A DNA stretch of 64,000 nucleotides from Oleispira sp036960605 (GCA_036960605.1 JBALXI010000006.1:1-64000), one strand, 5' to 3'. Counted from the first letter of the stretch, positions 1 through 8,991 are shown. Numbers and translations: made by a program. Notes: generated by a model not told the origin, from the sequence alone.

Positions 1-673
1 TTTTCAGCTCATTATTCATCGGGTGAATATTAAGAATACTGTCAAATCTCCTCGTTTTAAGTTAAATTGCGGCCCAAGCGATACAATTCTTACAAAGGGA
101 CAGAAGGAAAATCAGTTGATAATTTATTGCAGCGTGACTTTACGGCAGATAAACCCAACCAGAAGTGGGTTACCGATGTCACCGAGTTTAATGTGAAGGG
201 GCAGAAAGTCTATCTTTCACCTTTAATAGATCTTTTTAGCGGGGATGTAGTTGCGTATCGTATCGCTAAGTCAGCGCATCTTCCTTTAGTTAAAGGTATG
301 TTTGAGGATGCTATCGCGAAATTAAACGATGGCGAACAGCCCATATTGCATAGCGATCAAGGGTGGCAATACCGACTACCGCAGATACAAAAAATGCTAA
401 AGAAAGCTGGCTTGAAGCAGCGCATGTCACGGAAAGGAAATTGCTTGGATAATGCAGCAGCAGAAAGCTTCTTTGCTGTATTAAAAACAGAGATGTTTCA
501 TTATCATGATTTTGAGAGTGCAGACGATCTAATTATGAAAATAGATGAATATATTGAGTATTACAATACAATGAGAATCAAGGTCAAACTAAAAGGCCTG
601 ACTCCGATAGAGCATCGAAATCAGGCCTTACTGGCCGCTTAATAACAGTGTCCAACTTTATGGGGTCACTTCA
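1..673 (+). mobile_element. 3' part of an IS3-family (IS150-like) insertion sequence
   Basis: The window opens inside an insertion sequence. It holds the C-terminal part of an IS3-type orfB transposase (to 642) and then a right end, tgtccaactttatggggtca, at 649-668, which resembles the terminal inverted repeats of IS150-group elements (family knowledge). The left end lies outside the window, so target duplication cannot be checked. The IS sits directly behind rsgA in convergent orientation. Confidence 0.8.
67..642 (+). pseudogene. IS3-family transposase OrfB, C-terminal part (probably frameshifted)
   Basis: DDE-type integrase catalytic core (rve family) of an IS3/IS150 OrfB. Visible landmarks are the NQKWVTDVTEF segment carrying the first Asp, the HSDQGWQY segment with the second Asp, and the SFFAVLKTE segment with the catalytic Glu, followed by the usual YYNTMRI and GLTPIEHR tail. 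The open frame begins only at a TTG at 67 just after an in-frame TAA at 58-60, whereas IS150 OrfB normally extends about 90 residues further upstream. The bases before it read on in another frame (…VKSPRFKLNC), so either a frameshift has broken the gene or it is a remnant. Translation from TTG is unlikely to be biologically meaningful. Confidence 0.75.
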
Positions 674-730
674 TTAGAAGCCTTTTTTATTCATAACTAA
701 AAGTCCATCGCCAATAACTAAGTCGATAAA

Positions 731-1777
731 TTAAAAGCCTTTATCAAACTCGCCCAGCGTTTCCAAAATACGTTTGTAACTATTAAAACGTAGCTGGCTG
801 ATCTTGCCTTCTTCTAAGCTTTCACGAATTGCGCACTTAGGTTCAAGCTCATGCTGGCAATCGCGGAATTTACAGTGACCAATCATGTCGCGTAATTCTT
901 TAAAGCCATACAGCACTTCATCCGGTTCCATGTGCCACAAACCAAACTCACGTATTCCTGGAGAATCGATTAAGTCACCGCCCGCTGGGAAGTGATATAA
1001 GCGTGCTGTCGTGGTCGTATGGCGACCTTTTTTACTGGCAACAGAAAGAGGGCCGACTCTTAATTCTTGCTTGGGCAGCAGTACCTGAATCAAACTCGAT
1101 TTACCTACGCCAGATTGCCCTACAAAGACGCTGATGCGGCCGTTAAGCTTTTTCTGCAGTTCTTCTAGGCCGTCTTCTTGCTTGATCGACAGAGTCATCG
1201 TTTGATAACCTAGCTTCTCATAATCGGCCATCATATTACGCATATAAGGGCCTGATTTCTCATCCAGCAAATCGGTTTTATTGAGTAAAATAATCGGCTC
1301 GATGTGGCAGTTCTCTGCGGCCACTAAATAGCGGTCAATCAGATTAGGATGCACCACCGGTTCGCAGGCGACTACCAAAACGATAAAGTCGATGTTGGCC
1401 GCAACGGGCTTAATCTCATTATAAGGGTTTGGGCGAGAGAGTTCGGTATCGCGCGGTAAAATTGCGACCACGACCCCTAGCTCACTTTTTTCCATGCGAT
1501 AGACGACTCTATCACCCGTCACGAGAGAACCGAGGTTCGCTCGCATGTGGCAACGACGGGTATCATCAAAGATACCCTTTTCGATGCTATCGAGGGATTC
1601 GACTTCTACTTGCGTGCCAAAGTGCGCGATGATAATGCCCTGTAATTCGGGGCCTAATTCATTGCCAGTTAGCTGATCAGTAATGTCTGATTCTTTACGA
1701 GTCGCACGGTCGGTACGTTCTTGTTGAATCTTTTCGATACGCCATTTTTGACGTTTATTTAATTTTCTTTTAGCCAT
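731..1777 (-). CDS. rsgA: Ribosome small-subunit-dependent GTPase A
   Basis: Circularly permuted GTPase that helps late 30S maturation and release of RbfA. An OB-fold N-terminal domain is followed by G4 NKTD (about residue 166), G1 GQSGVGKSS (about 220), G3 DSPG, and a C-terminal zinc knuckle with Cys and His residues in CKFRDCQHELEPKC. This G4-G1-G3 order is diagnostic of the family. I chose the ATG at 1777, giving MAKRKLNKRQ, which matches the basic N-terminus of E. coli RsgA; a longer frame to 1813 adds an arginine- and proline-rich stretch with no support. It is divergent from orn, the usual gammaproteobacterial arrangement. Confidence 0.95.
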   Translation of the reverse strand: MAKRKLNKRQKWRIEKIQQERTDRATRKESDITDQLTGNELGPELQGIIIAHFGTQVEVESLDSIEKGIFDDTRRCHMRANLGSLVTGDRVVYRMEKSELGVVVAILPRDTELSRPNPYNEIKPVAANIDFIVLVVACEPVVHPNLIDRYLVAAENCHIEPIILLNKTDLLDEKSGPYMRNMMADYEKLGYQTMTLSIKQEDGLEELQKKLNGRISVFVGQSGVGKSSLIQVLLPKQELRVGPLSVASKKGRHTTTTARLYHFPAGGDLIDSPGIREFGLWHMEPDEVLYGFKELRDMIGHCKFRDCQHELEPKCAIRESLEEGKISQLRFNSYKRILETLGEFDKGF

Positions 1778-1852
1778 AGGCGCTATTGTCCGTGTTGGCC
1801 GCGGCGGACGCAAGTTGCTAAACTACATCCATTGATTAAGAGTGATGAAAAA

Positions 1853-2395
1853 ATGAGTAGAACAGATACCTTGGTCTGGATGGACCTAGAGATGACAGGG
1901 CTAGATCCCGTAGAAAATGTGATCATTGAAATCGCCACGATCATCACTGATGACGAGTTGAATATAATCGCTGAAGGCCCCGTAATTGCTGTGCATCAGC
2001 CAGATTTCGAACTGGCTAAAATGGATGCTTGGAACGTCAAAACTCACGGTAATTCGGGCTTGGTTGAGCGCGTAAAAACCAGCACAGTGAGCATGGCAGA
2101 GGCTGAAAGGCTGACCTTAGAATTTGTTGAGCAGCATGTAAAAAAAGGTCACTCTCCGCTGTGTGGCAACAGTATTCACCAAGATCGCCGCTTTTTAGTG
2201 AATGAAATGCCGCTTTTAGAAGAATATATGCATTATCGCAATATTGATGTCAGCACCTTGAAAGAGCTGGCGAAGCGTTGGAAGCCATCAATTTTGCCGG
2301 GCTTTAAGAAGAGCGGATCACATAAAGCATTGGATGATATTTTGGAATCCATTGCCGAAATGAAGTACTACCGTGAGCACTTTTTAGCGAAGTAG
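1853..2395 (+). CDS. orn: Oligoribonuclease
   Basis: 3'-5' exoribonuclease that degrades 2-5 nt RNAs, including pGpG from c-di-GMP turnover, which is relevant here because c-di-GMP enzymes occur at 37.6-41.1 kb. DEDDh motifs are visible: WMDLEMTGLD near the N-terminus, NSIHQDRRF in the middle and SHKALDDI near the end. The ATG at 1853 gives MSRTDTLVWMDLEMTGL, matching the family start; an in-frame TTG seven codons upstream is less likely. Length 180 aa equals that of the E. coli enzyme. A hairpin follows at 2424-2452. Confidence 0.95.
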   Translation: MSRTDTLVWMDLEMTGLDPVENVIIEIATIITDDELNIIAEGPVIAVHQPDFELAKMDAWNVKTHGNSGLVERVKTSTVSMAEAERLTLEFVEQHVKKGHSPLCGNSIHQDRRFLVNEMPLLEEYMHYRNIDVSTLKELAKRWKPSILPGFKKSGSHKALDDILESIAEMKYYREHFLAK

Positions 2396-2423
2396 TATTC
2401 TGGGCTTTAAACAGAATCAGAAT

Positions 2424-2452
2424 AACGCCTCTGACTCATCGGCAGAGGCGTT
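2424..2452. terminator. Bidirectional hairpin between orn and the LOG gene
   Basis: A perfect 10-bp stem (aacgcctctg / cagaggcgtt) with a 9-nt loop lies between the convergent ends of orn and the LOG-family gene. The T-run is short (ttt), so it is a modest rho-independent terminator. Confidence 0.65.
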
Positions 2453-2455
2453 TCA

Positions 2456-2998
2456 TTACTTCACTTCGAGCATCTGATTTAGCAGCTCAACCACATCATC
2501 ACTTTGCACTAAGAGATTTTTATCTTCCGGCTGCAAAAAACCTTCTTGTTCCGCGTTATCCAGCATATGAATCATAGGGCCAAAGTAGTTATTCACATTC
2601 AATAAGCCACACGGCTTGCTATGAAAGCCTAATTTTTTCCAAGTATAGACCTCAAAGAATTCTTCAAACGTGCCTATGCCGCCAGGGAACGTAATAAAGC
2701 CTTCGGCAAGCTCCGCCATCATCGATTTACGCTCATGCATATTCTCTGTGATGTGAAGCTGAGTTAGGCCTGAATGAAAAATCTCCTTATCGTGCAGCGC
2801 TTTCACAGTGACCCCAATCACATCACCGCCAGCGGCTAAGACGCTGTCGGCCAGTAACTTCATTAAACCTGTATTCGAGCCGCCATAAACGCAGGTGATA
2901 TTGCGCTGGGCTAATTCGCTTCCTAGCTGCTGAATGGCTTCGCCGTAGATTGGGTTAGAGCCGACATTGGCACCTAAGAAAACGCAAAGAGATTTCAT
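2456..2998 (-). CDS. LOG-family nucleoside 5'-monophosphate phosphoribohydrolase
   Basis: Lysine-decarboxylase-like (LOG) family protein with a Rossmann fold. The signature FPGGIGTFEEFFE (PGGxGTxxE) is present at about residues 101-113, with GGSNTGLM upstream as the second nucleotide-binding loop. Family members cleave the N-glycosidic bond of AMP or cytokinin ribotides; in bacteria without plant contact the physiological substrate is usually unknown. 180 aa is the normal length. Single gene, convergent with orn. The older name lysine decarboxylase is a misannotation of this family. Confidence 0.88.
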   Translation of the reverse strand: MKSLCVFLGANVGSNPIYGEAIQQLGSELAQRNITCVYGGSNTGLMKLLADSVLAAGGDVIGVTVKALHDKEIFHSGLTQLHITENMHERKSMMAELAEGFITFPGGIGTFEEFFEVYTWKKLGFHSKPCGLLNVNNYFGPMIHMLDNAEQEGFLQPEDKNLLVQSDDVVELLNQMLEVK

Positions 2999-3032
2999 TC
3001 ATTTCTCGTTAATAAGTAGCTGAGTAAAAGAC

Positions 3033-3476
3033 TTAATTTTCTCCGTAAATCAACTTAGTTGCAACCGCGATTCGATTCCAAGCATTAATGGTGACAACCT
3101 GCATAATAATCTGGGCTACTTGTTGCTCACCAAAGAACTCGAGGCATTTTTGATAGCTGGCATCACTAAGCCCCTGCTCTGAGATCAGGGTGATCTCTTC
3201 GGTAAGCGCTAAAACCGCACGTTCTTCGGCGGTAAATAAAGGGGATTCTTGCCATGCCGGTAGAGAGTAGATCCTTTGTTCTGACTCACCATGCTTGCGG
3301 GCATGTTCACTGTGCATTTGGATGCAATAAGCGCATTTATTGATCATCGCGGCTTTGAGCTTGATGAGCTCTTTAATCGTTGGTGTTAATTCAGTTCCCG
3401 CTAGGTAGCCCTCTAAACCAAGCATCGCTTGGAAAGCTTTAGGTTCTAATGTGTTGATATTGATACGAGTTGTCAT
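3033..3476 (-). CDS. AhpD/carboxymuconolactone-decarboxylase-like peroxidase
   Basis: Small alpha-helical protein of the AhpD/CMD superfamily with the redox CxxC motif in NKCAYCIQMHSEHARKHG, where the His is the usual proton relay. It is probably a thiol peroxidase. I chose the ATG at 3476 (MTTRININTL) because a good ribosome site, TGAGGT, sits about 7 nt upstream; the open frame extends 13 codons further. It is divergent from the LysR regulator at 3589, with a LysR-type palindrome between them, suggesting that the regulator controls this gene. Confidence 0.85.
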   Translation of the reverse strand: MTTRININTLEPKAFQAMLGLEGYLAGTELTPTIKELIKLKAAMINKCAYCIQMHSEHARKHGESEQRIYSLPAWQESPLFTAEERAVLALTEEITLISEQGLSDASYQKCLEFFGEQQVAQIIMQVVTINAWNRIAVATKLIYGEN

Positions 3477-3565
3477 GGTAGACCTCAATAGGGTGGTAAA
3501 GGATTGAGGTTGCATTGTGCTACTTACTTAACTTGCCTAGAATAGTGGTTAAATCTGCAACAGTT

Positions 3566-3580
3566 TTGCGCTGGGCGCAA
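3566..3580. promoter_or_regulatory. LysR-type palindrome in the ahpD-like/lysR intergenic region
   Basis: TTGCGC-TGG-GCGCAA is a perfect 6-bp inverted repeat containing a T-N11-A LysR box. It ends 8 nt before the lysR start codon, so it could serve autorepression as well as control of the divergent gene. The role is inferred from position and pattern. Confidence 0.5.
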
Positions 3581-3588
3581 GGATCAAT

Positions 3589-4485
3589 ATGCTGACCCTC
3601 ATTCGAACGTTTATCAAGGTTGCTGACTTAGGCAGTTTCTCGAAAGCCGCACAGGTGCTTAATCTTGCTCCCTCTTCCATCACCCGCAGTATTAATAAGC
3701 TAGAAGCCGAGCTTAATGTTCGCCTATTTAAGCGCAGTACCCGAGCGCTGGTTTTGACTGAAGAAGGGCATCAGTTTTACCCGCGGGCTGAGAAATTATT
3801 AGAAGATGCCGATGGTCTCATTTCATCCATGCAGGGAACTCGTTCTGAACCGGAGGGCACGTTAAGGATTTCTGTATTTGAGGGATTTGGCCGTGCTTTT
3901 ATATCCCCCTTACTCCCCGAATTTTTAAGCCGCTATCCCAAATTAAAAATTGAAATTGAGCTAGATAATCAGATTGTAGATTTGACCAATGAGAATGTAG
4001 ATCTGGGTATTCGAATTGGCTTGCCTGCGGATTCAAATTTAAACGCGCGCTTATTATTAGCGAATACAACCGTATTATGTGCGTCACCCCATTATCTCGA
4101 ACAGCAGGGAATACCTTCAAAGCCTGAAGACTTAGCGCAGCATAATTGCTTAATACTGAATCGAGATCGACAACGAACGAATTGGTATTTTCGTAATAGC
4201 CTCAAAGATTTTAAAAAAATATCAGTAGCCGGAAACTTAACCTCGAAAGGGGGCACGCCATTACTTGAAGCCGCGGTGAACCATGGTGGTATTGTTTTGC
4301 TATCTAGCTGGATGGTGGATAAATTAATTGCTGAAGGCAAGCTTGTACAGTGCCTACCCGAATGGCAGGGCTCACTGTTTGAGGAATCCAGTGGGGTTAT
4401 TTATGCAGTGTATCAAGGCAATAAATACCTTAAACCCAGTCTTAGAGTCTTCATTGATTTTTTGGTAGAAAAATTAGCCGATTAA
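3589..4485 (+). CDS. LysR-family transcriptional regulator
   Basis: Standard LTTR of 298 aa. The N-terminal winged helix (residues 1-60: SFSKAAQVLNLAPSSITRSINKLEAELNVRLFKRSTRALVLTEEG in segments) is followed by a linker helix and a periplasmic-binding-like effector domain from about residue 90. It resembles the CrgA/DmlR-like subgroup by eye. Divergent transcription from the AhpD-like gene makes that the likely target; the effector is unknown. Confidence 0.88.
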   Translation: MLTLIRTFIKVADLGSFSKAAQVLNLAPSSITRSINKLEAELNVRLFKRSTRALVLTEEGHQFYPRAEKLLEDADGLISSMQGTRSEPEGTLRISVFEGFGRAFISPLLPEFLSRYPKLKIEIELDNQIVDLTNENVDLGIRIGLPADSNLNARLLLANTTVLCASPHYLEQQGIPSKPEDLAQHNCLILNRDRQRTNWYFRNSLKDFKKISVAGNLTSKGGTPLLEAAVNHGGIVLLSSWMVDKLIAEGKLVQCLPEWQGSLFEESSGVIYAVYQGNKYLKPSLRVFIDFLVEKLAD

Positions 4486-4608
4486 GATATTTTATACACT
4501 GACGATTAGGCATGAAAATAAATTTATGGCGGGAATAGGATTTGAGTAAGCGGGAGTAGTAGGAGTTGTATCGATAGAGTTAGCGGCAGAGGAGTTTTCT
4601 AAATTTCG

Positions 4609-4650
4609 CTAATCTCTTTTTTCTAATCTATTTTTTCTAATCTATTTTTT
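4609..4650. repeat. Three tandem 14-bp T-rich repeats
   Basis: The unit ctaatctatttttt occurs three times in a row, the first copy with one change (ctaatctctttttt). It lies in the ~230-bp space between the LysR gene and the cold-shock gene, downstream of both. It could be a slippage-prone spacer; no function is visible. Confidence 0.6.
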
Positions 4651-4684
4651 CTAGTATGGTCGAGCTAGAAATATAATAGAGAAA

Positions 4685-4710
4685 GTCAAAGTGCTGTTAC
4701 GCACTTTGAC
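4685..4710 (-). terminator. Hairpin after the cold-shock gene
   Basis: Perfect 10-bp inverted repeat gtcaaagtgc / gcactttgac with a 6-nt loop, just downstream of the csp stop codon. On the minus strand it is followed by ttt-c-t, so termination may be partial; such stems also protect csp mRNA 3' ends. Confidence 0.6.
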
Positions 4711-4720
4711 TCAATAAGGC

Positions 4721-4930
4721 TTAGATGCAAACGATGTTTTCAGCTTGCGGGCCTTTTGGTCCTTGTGTAACAACAAACTGTACACGTTGGCCGTCAGCTA
4801 AAGTTTTGAAACCTTCGCTAACAATTGCGCTGAAATGAGCAAAAACGTCAGGACCAGATTCTTGTTCAATAAAACCAAAGCCTTTTGCTTCGTTAAACCA
4901 TTTTACTGAACCAGTTGTAGTAGTAGACAT
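4721..4930 (-). CDS. Cold-shock-domain protein (CspA family)
   Basis: Single S1-like cold-shock domain of about 69 aa that binds single-stranded RNA or DNA. RNP1 (KGFGFIEQ) and RNP2 (VFAHFSAI) are both intact. The ATG at 4930 gives MSTTTTGSVKWFNEAKGFGF, the typical family start; the upstream extension to 4966 is not supported. It has a long untranslated leader toward 5100, as is usual for cold-inducible csp genes, but I cannot show a thermosensor fold by eye. Monocistronic. Confidence 0.93.
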   Translation of the reverse strand: MSTTTTGSVKWFNEAKGFGFIEQESGPDVFAHFSAIVSEGFKTLADGQRVQFVVTQGPKGPQAENIVCI

Positions 4931-5148
4931 AATAGATATCCTAAAAATTAATAAAAGTGTGCCCATAAATAAGGCGATTTAGCATGAAGAAAACAGATAT
5001 TTAACTGAGGATAACGCGAAGGATTATGACTAACACCACGTGGAACGAACAAATAAACTGGGCTTTCTCTCAAGCCGAGGCAAAATAATGGACGAGAAGT
5101 CTCTATTTAGCAAGTATTCATTAATTTTCTTACTAGAAAACTAGCTGT

Positions 5149-6018
5149 CTAAAGTTTCGGCAGACAGCAGCGTTTGTATTTTCTTCCGCTACCGCACGGA
5201 CAGGGCTGATTCTTTTTAGGGGCGATCGCTGAATTTATCTCGGCTAAATTTTGTTGATAAAAATCGCTTAAATAATCATAAAGCTGCGGATGCTTGCGCT
5301 GCAACATTTTGGGGCGTTCAAAAAAGTACTCTGAAGAAACGGCAAAGAATTCCGCTTGATTGGTCGCCGCATAATCATTGATATTACTCTTGCCTAGCTC
5401 GACCTCATTGATCTTGTGTTGCACAAAGTCAAACCAAGGCGCACTGAATTCAAATTGGGCAACACGCTCAGGAAAGCCATCACACTGGCCATCAGCCATA
5501 TCAATAAGGTGAACAAATTCATGAATGCCAACGTTCTGTTTATCGCGGCTATTAGCAAATCCTTGGTGTAGGTCAGGCTTGCTTAATACCATTTTACCCG
5601 ACATAACACCGGTGCCGACCATGCCGCTAATACGCGAATCAGGCAGGCCATATTGGTATTGTTCGTTAAATCGAGCGGGCAATAAAATGACACTTTCTAT
5701 GTTGAAATAATGCCAACCAGGAAATCCCCAAACGGGAATGATCGCGCTAGCAGCGACTAATAGTTTGTCGTTATCAACAACTTCAACATCTTGGCTACTT
5801 TCAACACGAGTGGTGGCTAAAAACAACAAGCAGCGTTGCTCAAAGCATAACTTGTCCGCTGTGGATAAGTTACGGTAGAAGCTGACTTTTTGCTGTAAAA
5901 ACGCACTCCATTCAGGCTGCCACTGAGTCGCATGGTTGTGACGCATAGACTCGACAGAAGGTTTAAACAAAGATTGAAAAAAACCTTCTATTGTCGCTAA
6001 TAATTTAGAAAAAATCAT
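5149..6018 (-). CDS. mtfA: MtfA-like zinc metallopeptidase with C-terminal SEC-C motif
   Basis: M90-family peptidase related to E. coli MtfA, which binds the Mlc repressor and modulates glucose PTS expression. The zinc site is in NVGIHEFVHLIDMADG (HExxH), with downstream conserved NDYAATNQAEFFAVSSEYFFE. The last 20 residues form a SEC-C zinc motif (PCPCGSGRKYKRCC), which E. coli MtfA lacks. It is the third gene of a probable operon with the M48 peptidase (27-bp gap) and the YjgN-like protein. Whether Mlc exists in this organism cannot be seen here. Confidence 0.85.
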   Translation of the reverse strand: MIFSKLLATIEGFFQSLFKPSVESMRHNHATQWQPEWSAFLQQKVSFYRNLSTADKLCFEQRCLLFLATTRVESSQDVEVVDNDKLLVAASAIIPVWGFPGWHYFNIESVILLPARFNEQYQYGLPDSRISGMVGTGVMSGKMVLSKPDLHQGFANSRDKQNVGIHEFVHLIDMADGQCDGFPERVAQFEFSAPWFDFVQHKINEVELGKSNINDYAATNQAEFFAVSSEYFFERPKMLQRKHPQLYDYLSDFYQQNLAEINSAIAPKKNQPCPCGSGRKYKRCCLPKL

Positions 6019-6045
6019 TTAGACGAGACCTTTGAACGAGACATT

Positions 6046-7164
6046 TTAAAGAAGCTCACTGTTTTCCTCTCCTTTTTTTCGTGCGGTATCAATGCGTTCT
6101 TGAGTTTCAGGATGCGAGCTTAAATATTGTAGCCAGTGCATTATTTTACGCTTAATTGCTTGCTGATCCTCATTATCACTAACGTCTTCATCAGAGTTTT
6201 CATTAGCACTTTCTTCATCGTCTGATAATGAGTGAGAATTGGCTAATAAAGTCATCGCGTCGGCAAATGCCGCCGGTGAAATATTGAAAGCGGGTAAGTT
6301 CTGATGGGAGAACTCATCGGCTTCTCGTTCCATATCACGTGAGAACGCGGTCTGTAATAGACCCGTTCCAGCGCCTAAAATCAGCTCGCCTGCGCCGTCG
6401 ATATCGCCAAACATCATGGCAAATAGCATGGTTGTGGCCGTTGTTTGGGCGATCATTTTCAAACTGTGTTGATGCTCGACATGTCCGACTTCATGTAATA
6501 ATACCGACAGCAGGGCATCTGGATCATCTTTCATTAAGGTCACGATATCGTCGGTGACGATAATACTGCCATCAGGCAACGCCATAGCATTGGCACCTAG
6601 ATCAAACTTGCGGAAATGTAATTGATACTTATCATCCGGTAATTCAAGTTGAGTGGTGATGCGTTGCCAAAGTTGGCTGACGTGTTGCTGCTGCTTGGTG
6701 TCTAGTTCTGACGGATCAAATTGAGTTTTATCGAGAATATAAAGGGTCTGCTCGCCCATGCTTTCTGCAATACTATCCGGTAGAAAAGCGACCGCAGCAT
6801 GTGCGGCTCCTGGAAGTACATAATTCACCATGCTCCACAGAAACAATGGTACGACCAATACGGAAGACAGTACGACTAGCCAATGGCTTTCTAGCCATTC
6901 GGCTAACAAGTTACTTGAAGTGAGTTGAGGCCAGCGATAGCTTTTGTCGTGTGGGACAAAGAGCGCGCCATCGGCTAAGACGAGGTCAACGGCGAGTCCA
7001 GGAATGACATCCGAGAACTGATAGTTATCGGGCCAAACATCCATAATACTTTCACCATTAAGGTGCTGGATGATGACCTGGCCCGTTTCAAAAATTATCG
7101 CACTTGCGGGGTGCGATTCACTGCGCCCGGCAAGTTGATAAGTTCCTTTGATCGATGTTTGCAT
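6046..7164 (-). CDS. Membrane-anchored M48-family metallopeptidase
   Basis: Zinc peptidase with HEVGHVEHQHS (HExxH) in the middle and the third ligand in EREADEFSHQ downstream, as in the M48 family (HtpX, Oma1, BepA). One clear transmembrane segment (about residues 92-112) separates an N-terminal β-rich cytoplasmic domain from the catalytic domain. An acidic linker (DDEESANENSDED) precedes the C-terminus. It lies 18 bp after the YjgN-like membrane protein, a pairing seen in other gammaproteobacteria, which suggests joint membrane-protein quality control; that role is inference. Confidence 0.87.
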   Translation of the reverse strand: MQTSIKGTYQLAGRSESHPASAIIFETGQVIIQHLNGESIMDVWPDNYQFSDVIPGLAVDLVLADGALFVPHDKSYRWPQLTSSNLLAEWLESHWLVVLSSVLVVPLFLWSMVNYVLPGAAHAAVAFLPDSIAESMGEQTLYILDKTQFDPSELDTKQQQHVSQLWQRITTQLELPDDKYQLHFRKFDLGANAMALPDGSIIVTDDIVTLMKDDPDALLSVLLHEVGHVEHQHSLKMIAQTTATTMLFAMMFGDIDGAGELILGAGTGLLQTAFSRDMEREADEFSHQNLPAFNISPAAFADAMTLLANSHSLSDDEESANENSDEDVSDNEDQQAIKRKIMHWLQYLSSHPETQERIDTARKKGEENSELL

Positions 7165-7182
7165 AAGGATACGTGTTCTTGG

Positions 7183-8217
7183 CTATATGATTGAAAGATC
7201 GCTATCAAATAGACCAGCGGCTTCTTCACCTAAAGCAGAGTCTGAACCTTCAACCGTATTAATTAGTTCATTAATACCTGGCTTGATGGTGACTTGTGTT
7301 ACCGACGCGATATAGCGACTAGTACGGATTTTAACCACGGGAATGGCTAGGCCAAAAGTAACCACGATTAATAGTATGTTGGTTAATACAAGGATAGCAA
7401 AAGGCAGTGTTTTCATCTGCGCATCAAATGACACAACATTTTCAATCTCAAGTGTTGCCATTAAGTGGTTGTAAATAATCGATTGATAGACGGCATTTAC
7501 AATACCAAAAAGTGCAAAGGAAGCTAAACCAACAAACACTAAACCTAAAGAGAGGCCACCATCTGCTGCTGCGATGGCGGTGCCACCGAATGCGGCAATG
7601 ATAGCGCCGCCGATTAATGCAATGCCCACTGAGAAAAGTACGGCAATGTAATACTGGCCTGCAGAAGATTTTTGCTCAAAGTGCTTGCCACCATAGGTAA
7701 TATTATTATGCATATATTGCTGGATTTGTTGTACAACCCAAGGCATTGCTAGGTAAAGAGTAATTGCGCCTAATATCGGTAATAGGATGAAGTGTACGAT
7801 GACGCCGCCATAAGTCCCTTCAAAAGAGAAACGCACATTACGATAGGCGGTCATACGCATTGAAAACTTGATGCCTTGAATGATTAACCAAGGGAACGCG
7901 ACTAAGAAAGCCAATGCCATGACTATGCTAAGAGCAGGACTCATTTGGCTCAATGCCATGTAAATAATAAAAATTATAACGGCGACAATACGGCCTTTTA
8001 GAATTTGCATCGGTGTGGCTAAAAAGCGGAAGCTATTATCATCAACACTGGTATGGCCATACATGTATTGAGTATCACGTACTTTAGCCCAAGCGCTATA
8101 AATACCGAGCGTGATAATGCTCAAGAACATATTTACAAACCACAGTTTGAAATATTCACCTGATTTGCCACTGAATTTAACGAAATCAGTGCGGTCACTG
8201 GATAATCCATTTTCCAT
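7183..8217 (-). CDS. YjgN-family (DUF898) multi-pass membrane protein
   Basis: 344-aa inner-membrane protein with about seven hydrophobic segments in two blocks. The family-typical GKSGEYFKLWFVNMFLSIITLG and the W-A-K-V-R motif (SAWAKVRDTQYMYGHT) after the first helix recur in diverged form in the second half (NILLIVVTFGLAIPVVKIRTSRYI), an internal duplication seen across DUF898. The function of the family is unknown. First gene of the operon with the M48 and MtfA-like peptidases. Confidence 0.85.
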   Translation of the reverse strand: MENGLSSDRTDFVKFSGKSGEYFKLWFVNMFLSIITLGIYSAWAKVRDTQYMYGHTSVDDNSFRFLATPMQILKGRIVAVIIFIIYMALSQMSPALSIVMALAFLVAFPWLIIQGIKFSMRMTAYRNVRFSFEGTYGGVIVHFILLPILGAITLYLAMPWVVQQIQQYMHNNITYGGKHFEQKSSAGQYYIAVLFSVGIALIGGAIIAAFGGTAIAAADGGLSLGLVFVGLASFALFGIVNAVYQSIIYNHLMATLEIENVVSFDAQMKTLPFAILVLTNILLIVVTFGLAIPVVKIRTSRYIASVTQVTIKPGINELINTVEGSDSALGEEAAGLFDSDLSII

Positions 8218-8313
8218 TAGGGTCTTCCTTAATTGAGTTAGGCGTTATTTATAAAGGAAGTGTTTAATAATAGGAAGGTAATTAGAATAAAACGTGAAAA
8301 AAGATGATAAAAA

Positions 8314-8339
8314 AAGGCCGATAATGAGTTATCGACCTT
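8314..8339 (-). terminator. Rho-independent terminator of the ferritin gene
   Basis: AAGGCCGATAA / TTATCGACCTT forms an 11-bp stem with one mismatch and a 4-nt loop; read on the minus strand it is followed by a run of seven T. It stands 50 bp past the ferritin stop codon. Confidence 0.8.
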
Positions 8340-8390
8340 CTTATAATATCTAGACATTAAAACTGTGTAGATTCATTCTTTAGCCGCTAA

Positions 8391-8912
8391 TTAAGCGGTT
8401 TCCATAATGCTAGGCTCAGTCCCTTTAGACATCGCTTGCAATTCTTTATCGATAAAGTACAAACCACGGCCATCTTCACCAATGATTTCGATCTTATCAA
8501 GAATGCTCTTGAACAGTTTTTCTTCTTCGTGCTGTTCAGACACATACCACTGTAAGAAGTTAAACGTCGAGTAGTCATGCTCACTGAAAGCAGTATGAGC
8601 AAGCTCATTAATCGCCTTAGTAATGGTGCATTCGTGCTTATGAGTTTCAATGAATACGTTGGTTAACGTATCAAACTCAATCGGTGGCGCTTCAATCGTA
8701 CCTAAACGGGCTAGGTTACCGGTTTCATTAACGTAGGTGAATAAACGCTGCATGTGCTGCATTTCTTCGTCTGCGTGTACTTTTAAAAATGCAGCAGCAC
8801 CTTCAAAGCCTTTAAATTCACACCAAGCACTCATCTGAAGGTACAGGTTGGACGAATAAAATTCTAAATTGATCTGGTCGTTTAACTGCGCAACCATCTT
8901 TGTGCTTAACAT
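8391..8912 (-). CDS. ftnA: Non-heme ferritin
   Basis: Four-helix-bundle iron-storage protein that oxidises Fe(II) and stores it as a ferric mineral in a 24-mer. The A-helix NLEFYSSNLYLQMSAWCE and the B-helix HADEEMQHMQRL carry the ferroxidase glutamates and histidine (E-x-x-H pattern); later helices hold the remaining ligands. 173 aa is normal for FtnA. The ATG at 8912 (MLSTKMVAQLNDQ) aligns with the E. coli start; ATG at 8918 is an alternative. Its upstream region contains an inverted-repeat element (8992-9100). No Fur box was recognised by eye. Confidence 0.93.
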   Translation of the reverse strand: MLSTKMVAQLNDQINLEFYSSNLYLQMSAWCEFKGFEGAAAFLKVHADEEMQHMQRLFTYVNETGNLARLGTIEAPPIEFDTLTNVFIETHKHECTITKAINELAHTAFSEHDYSTFNFLQWYVSEQHEEEKLFKSILDKIEIIGEDGRGLYFIDKELQAMSKGTEPSIMETA

Positions 8913-8991
8913 AATCATTCCCACTTATTTAACTCTTAATTTTTTTCGTTAATCTGTTTCTTTCGAAACTATTCAGCAAGTCTTATAAATC

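Noticed and set aside
8387..8650. Second minus-strand frame overlapping ferritin
   Set aside because: Shadow of ftnA in another frame; no motif.
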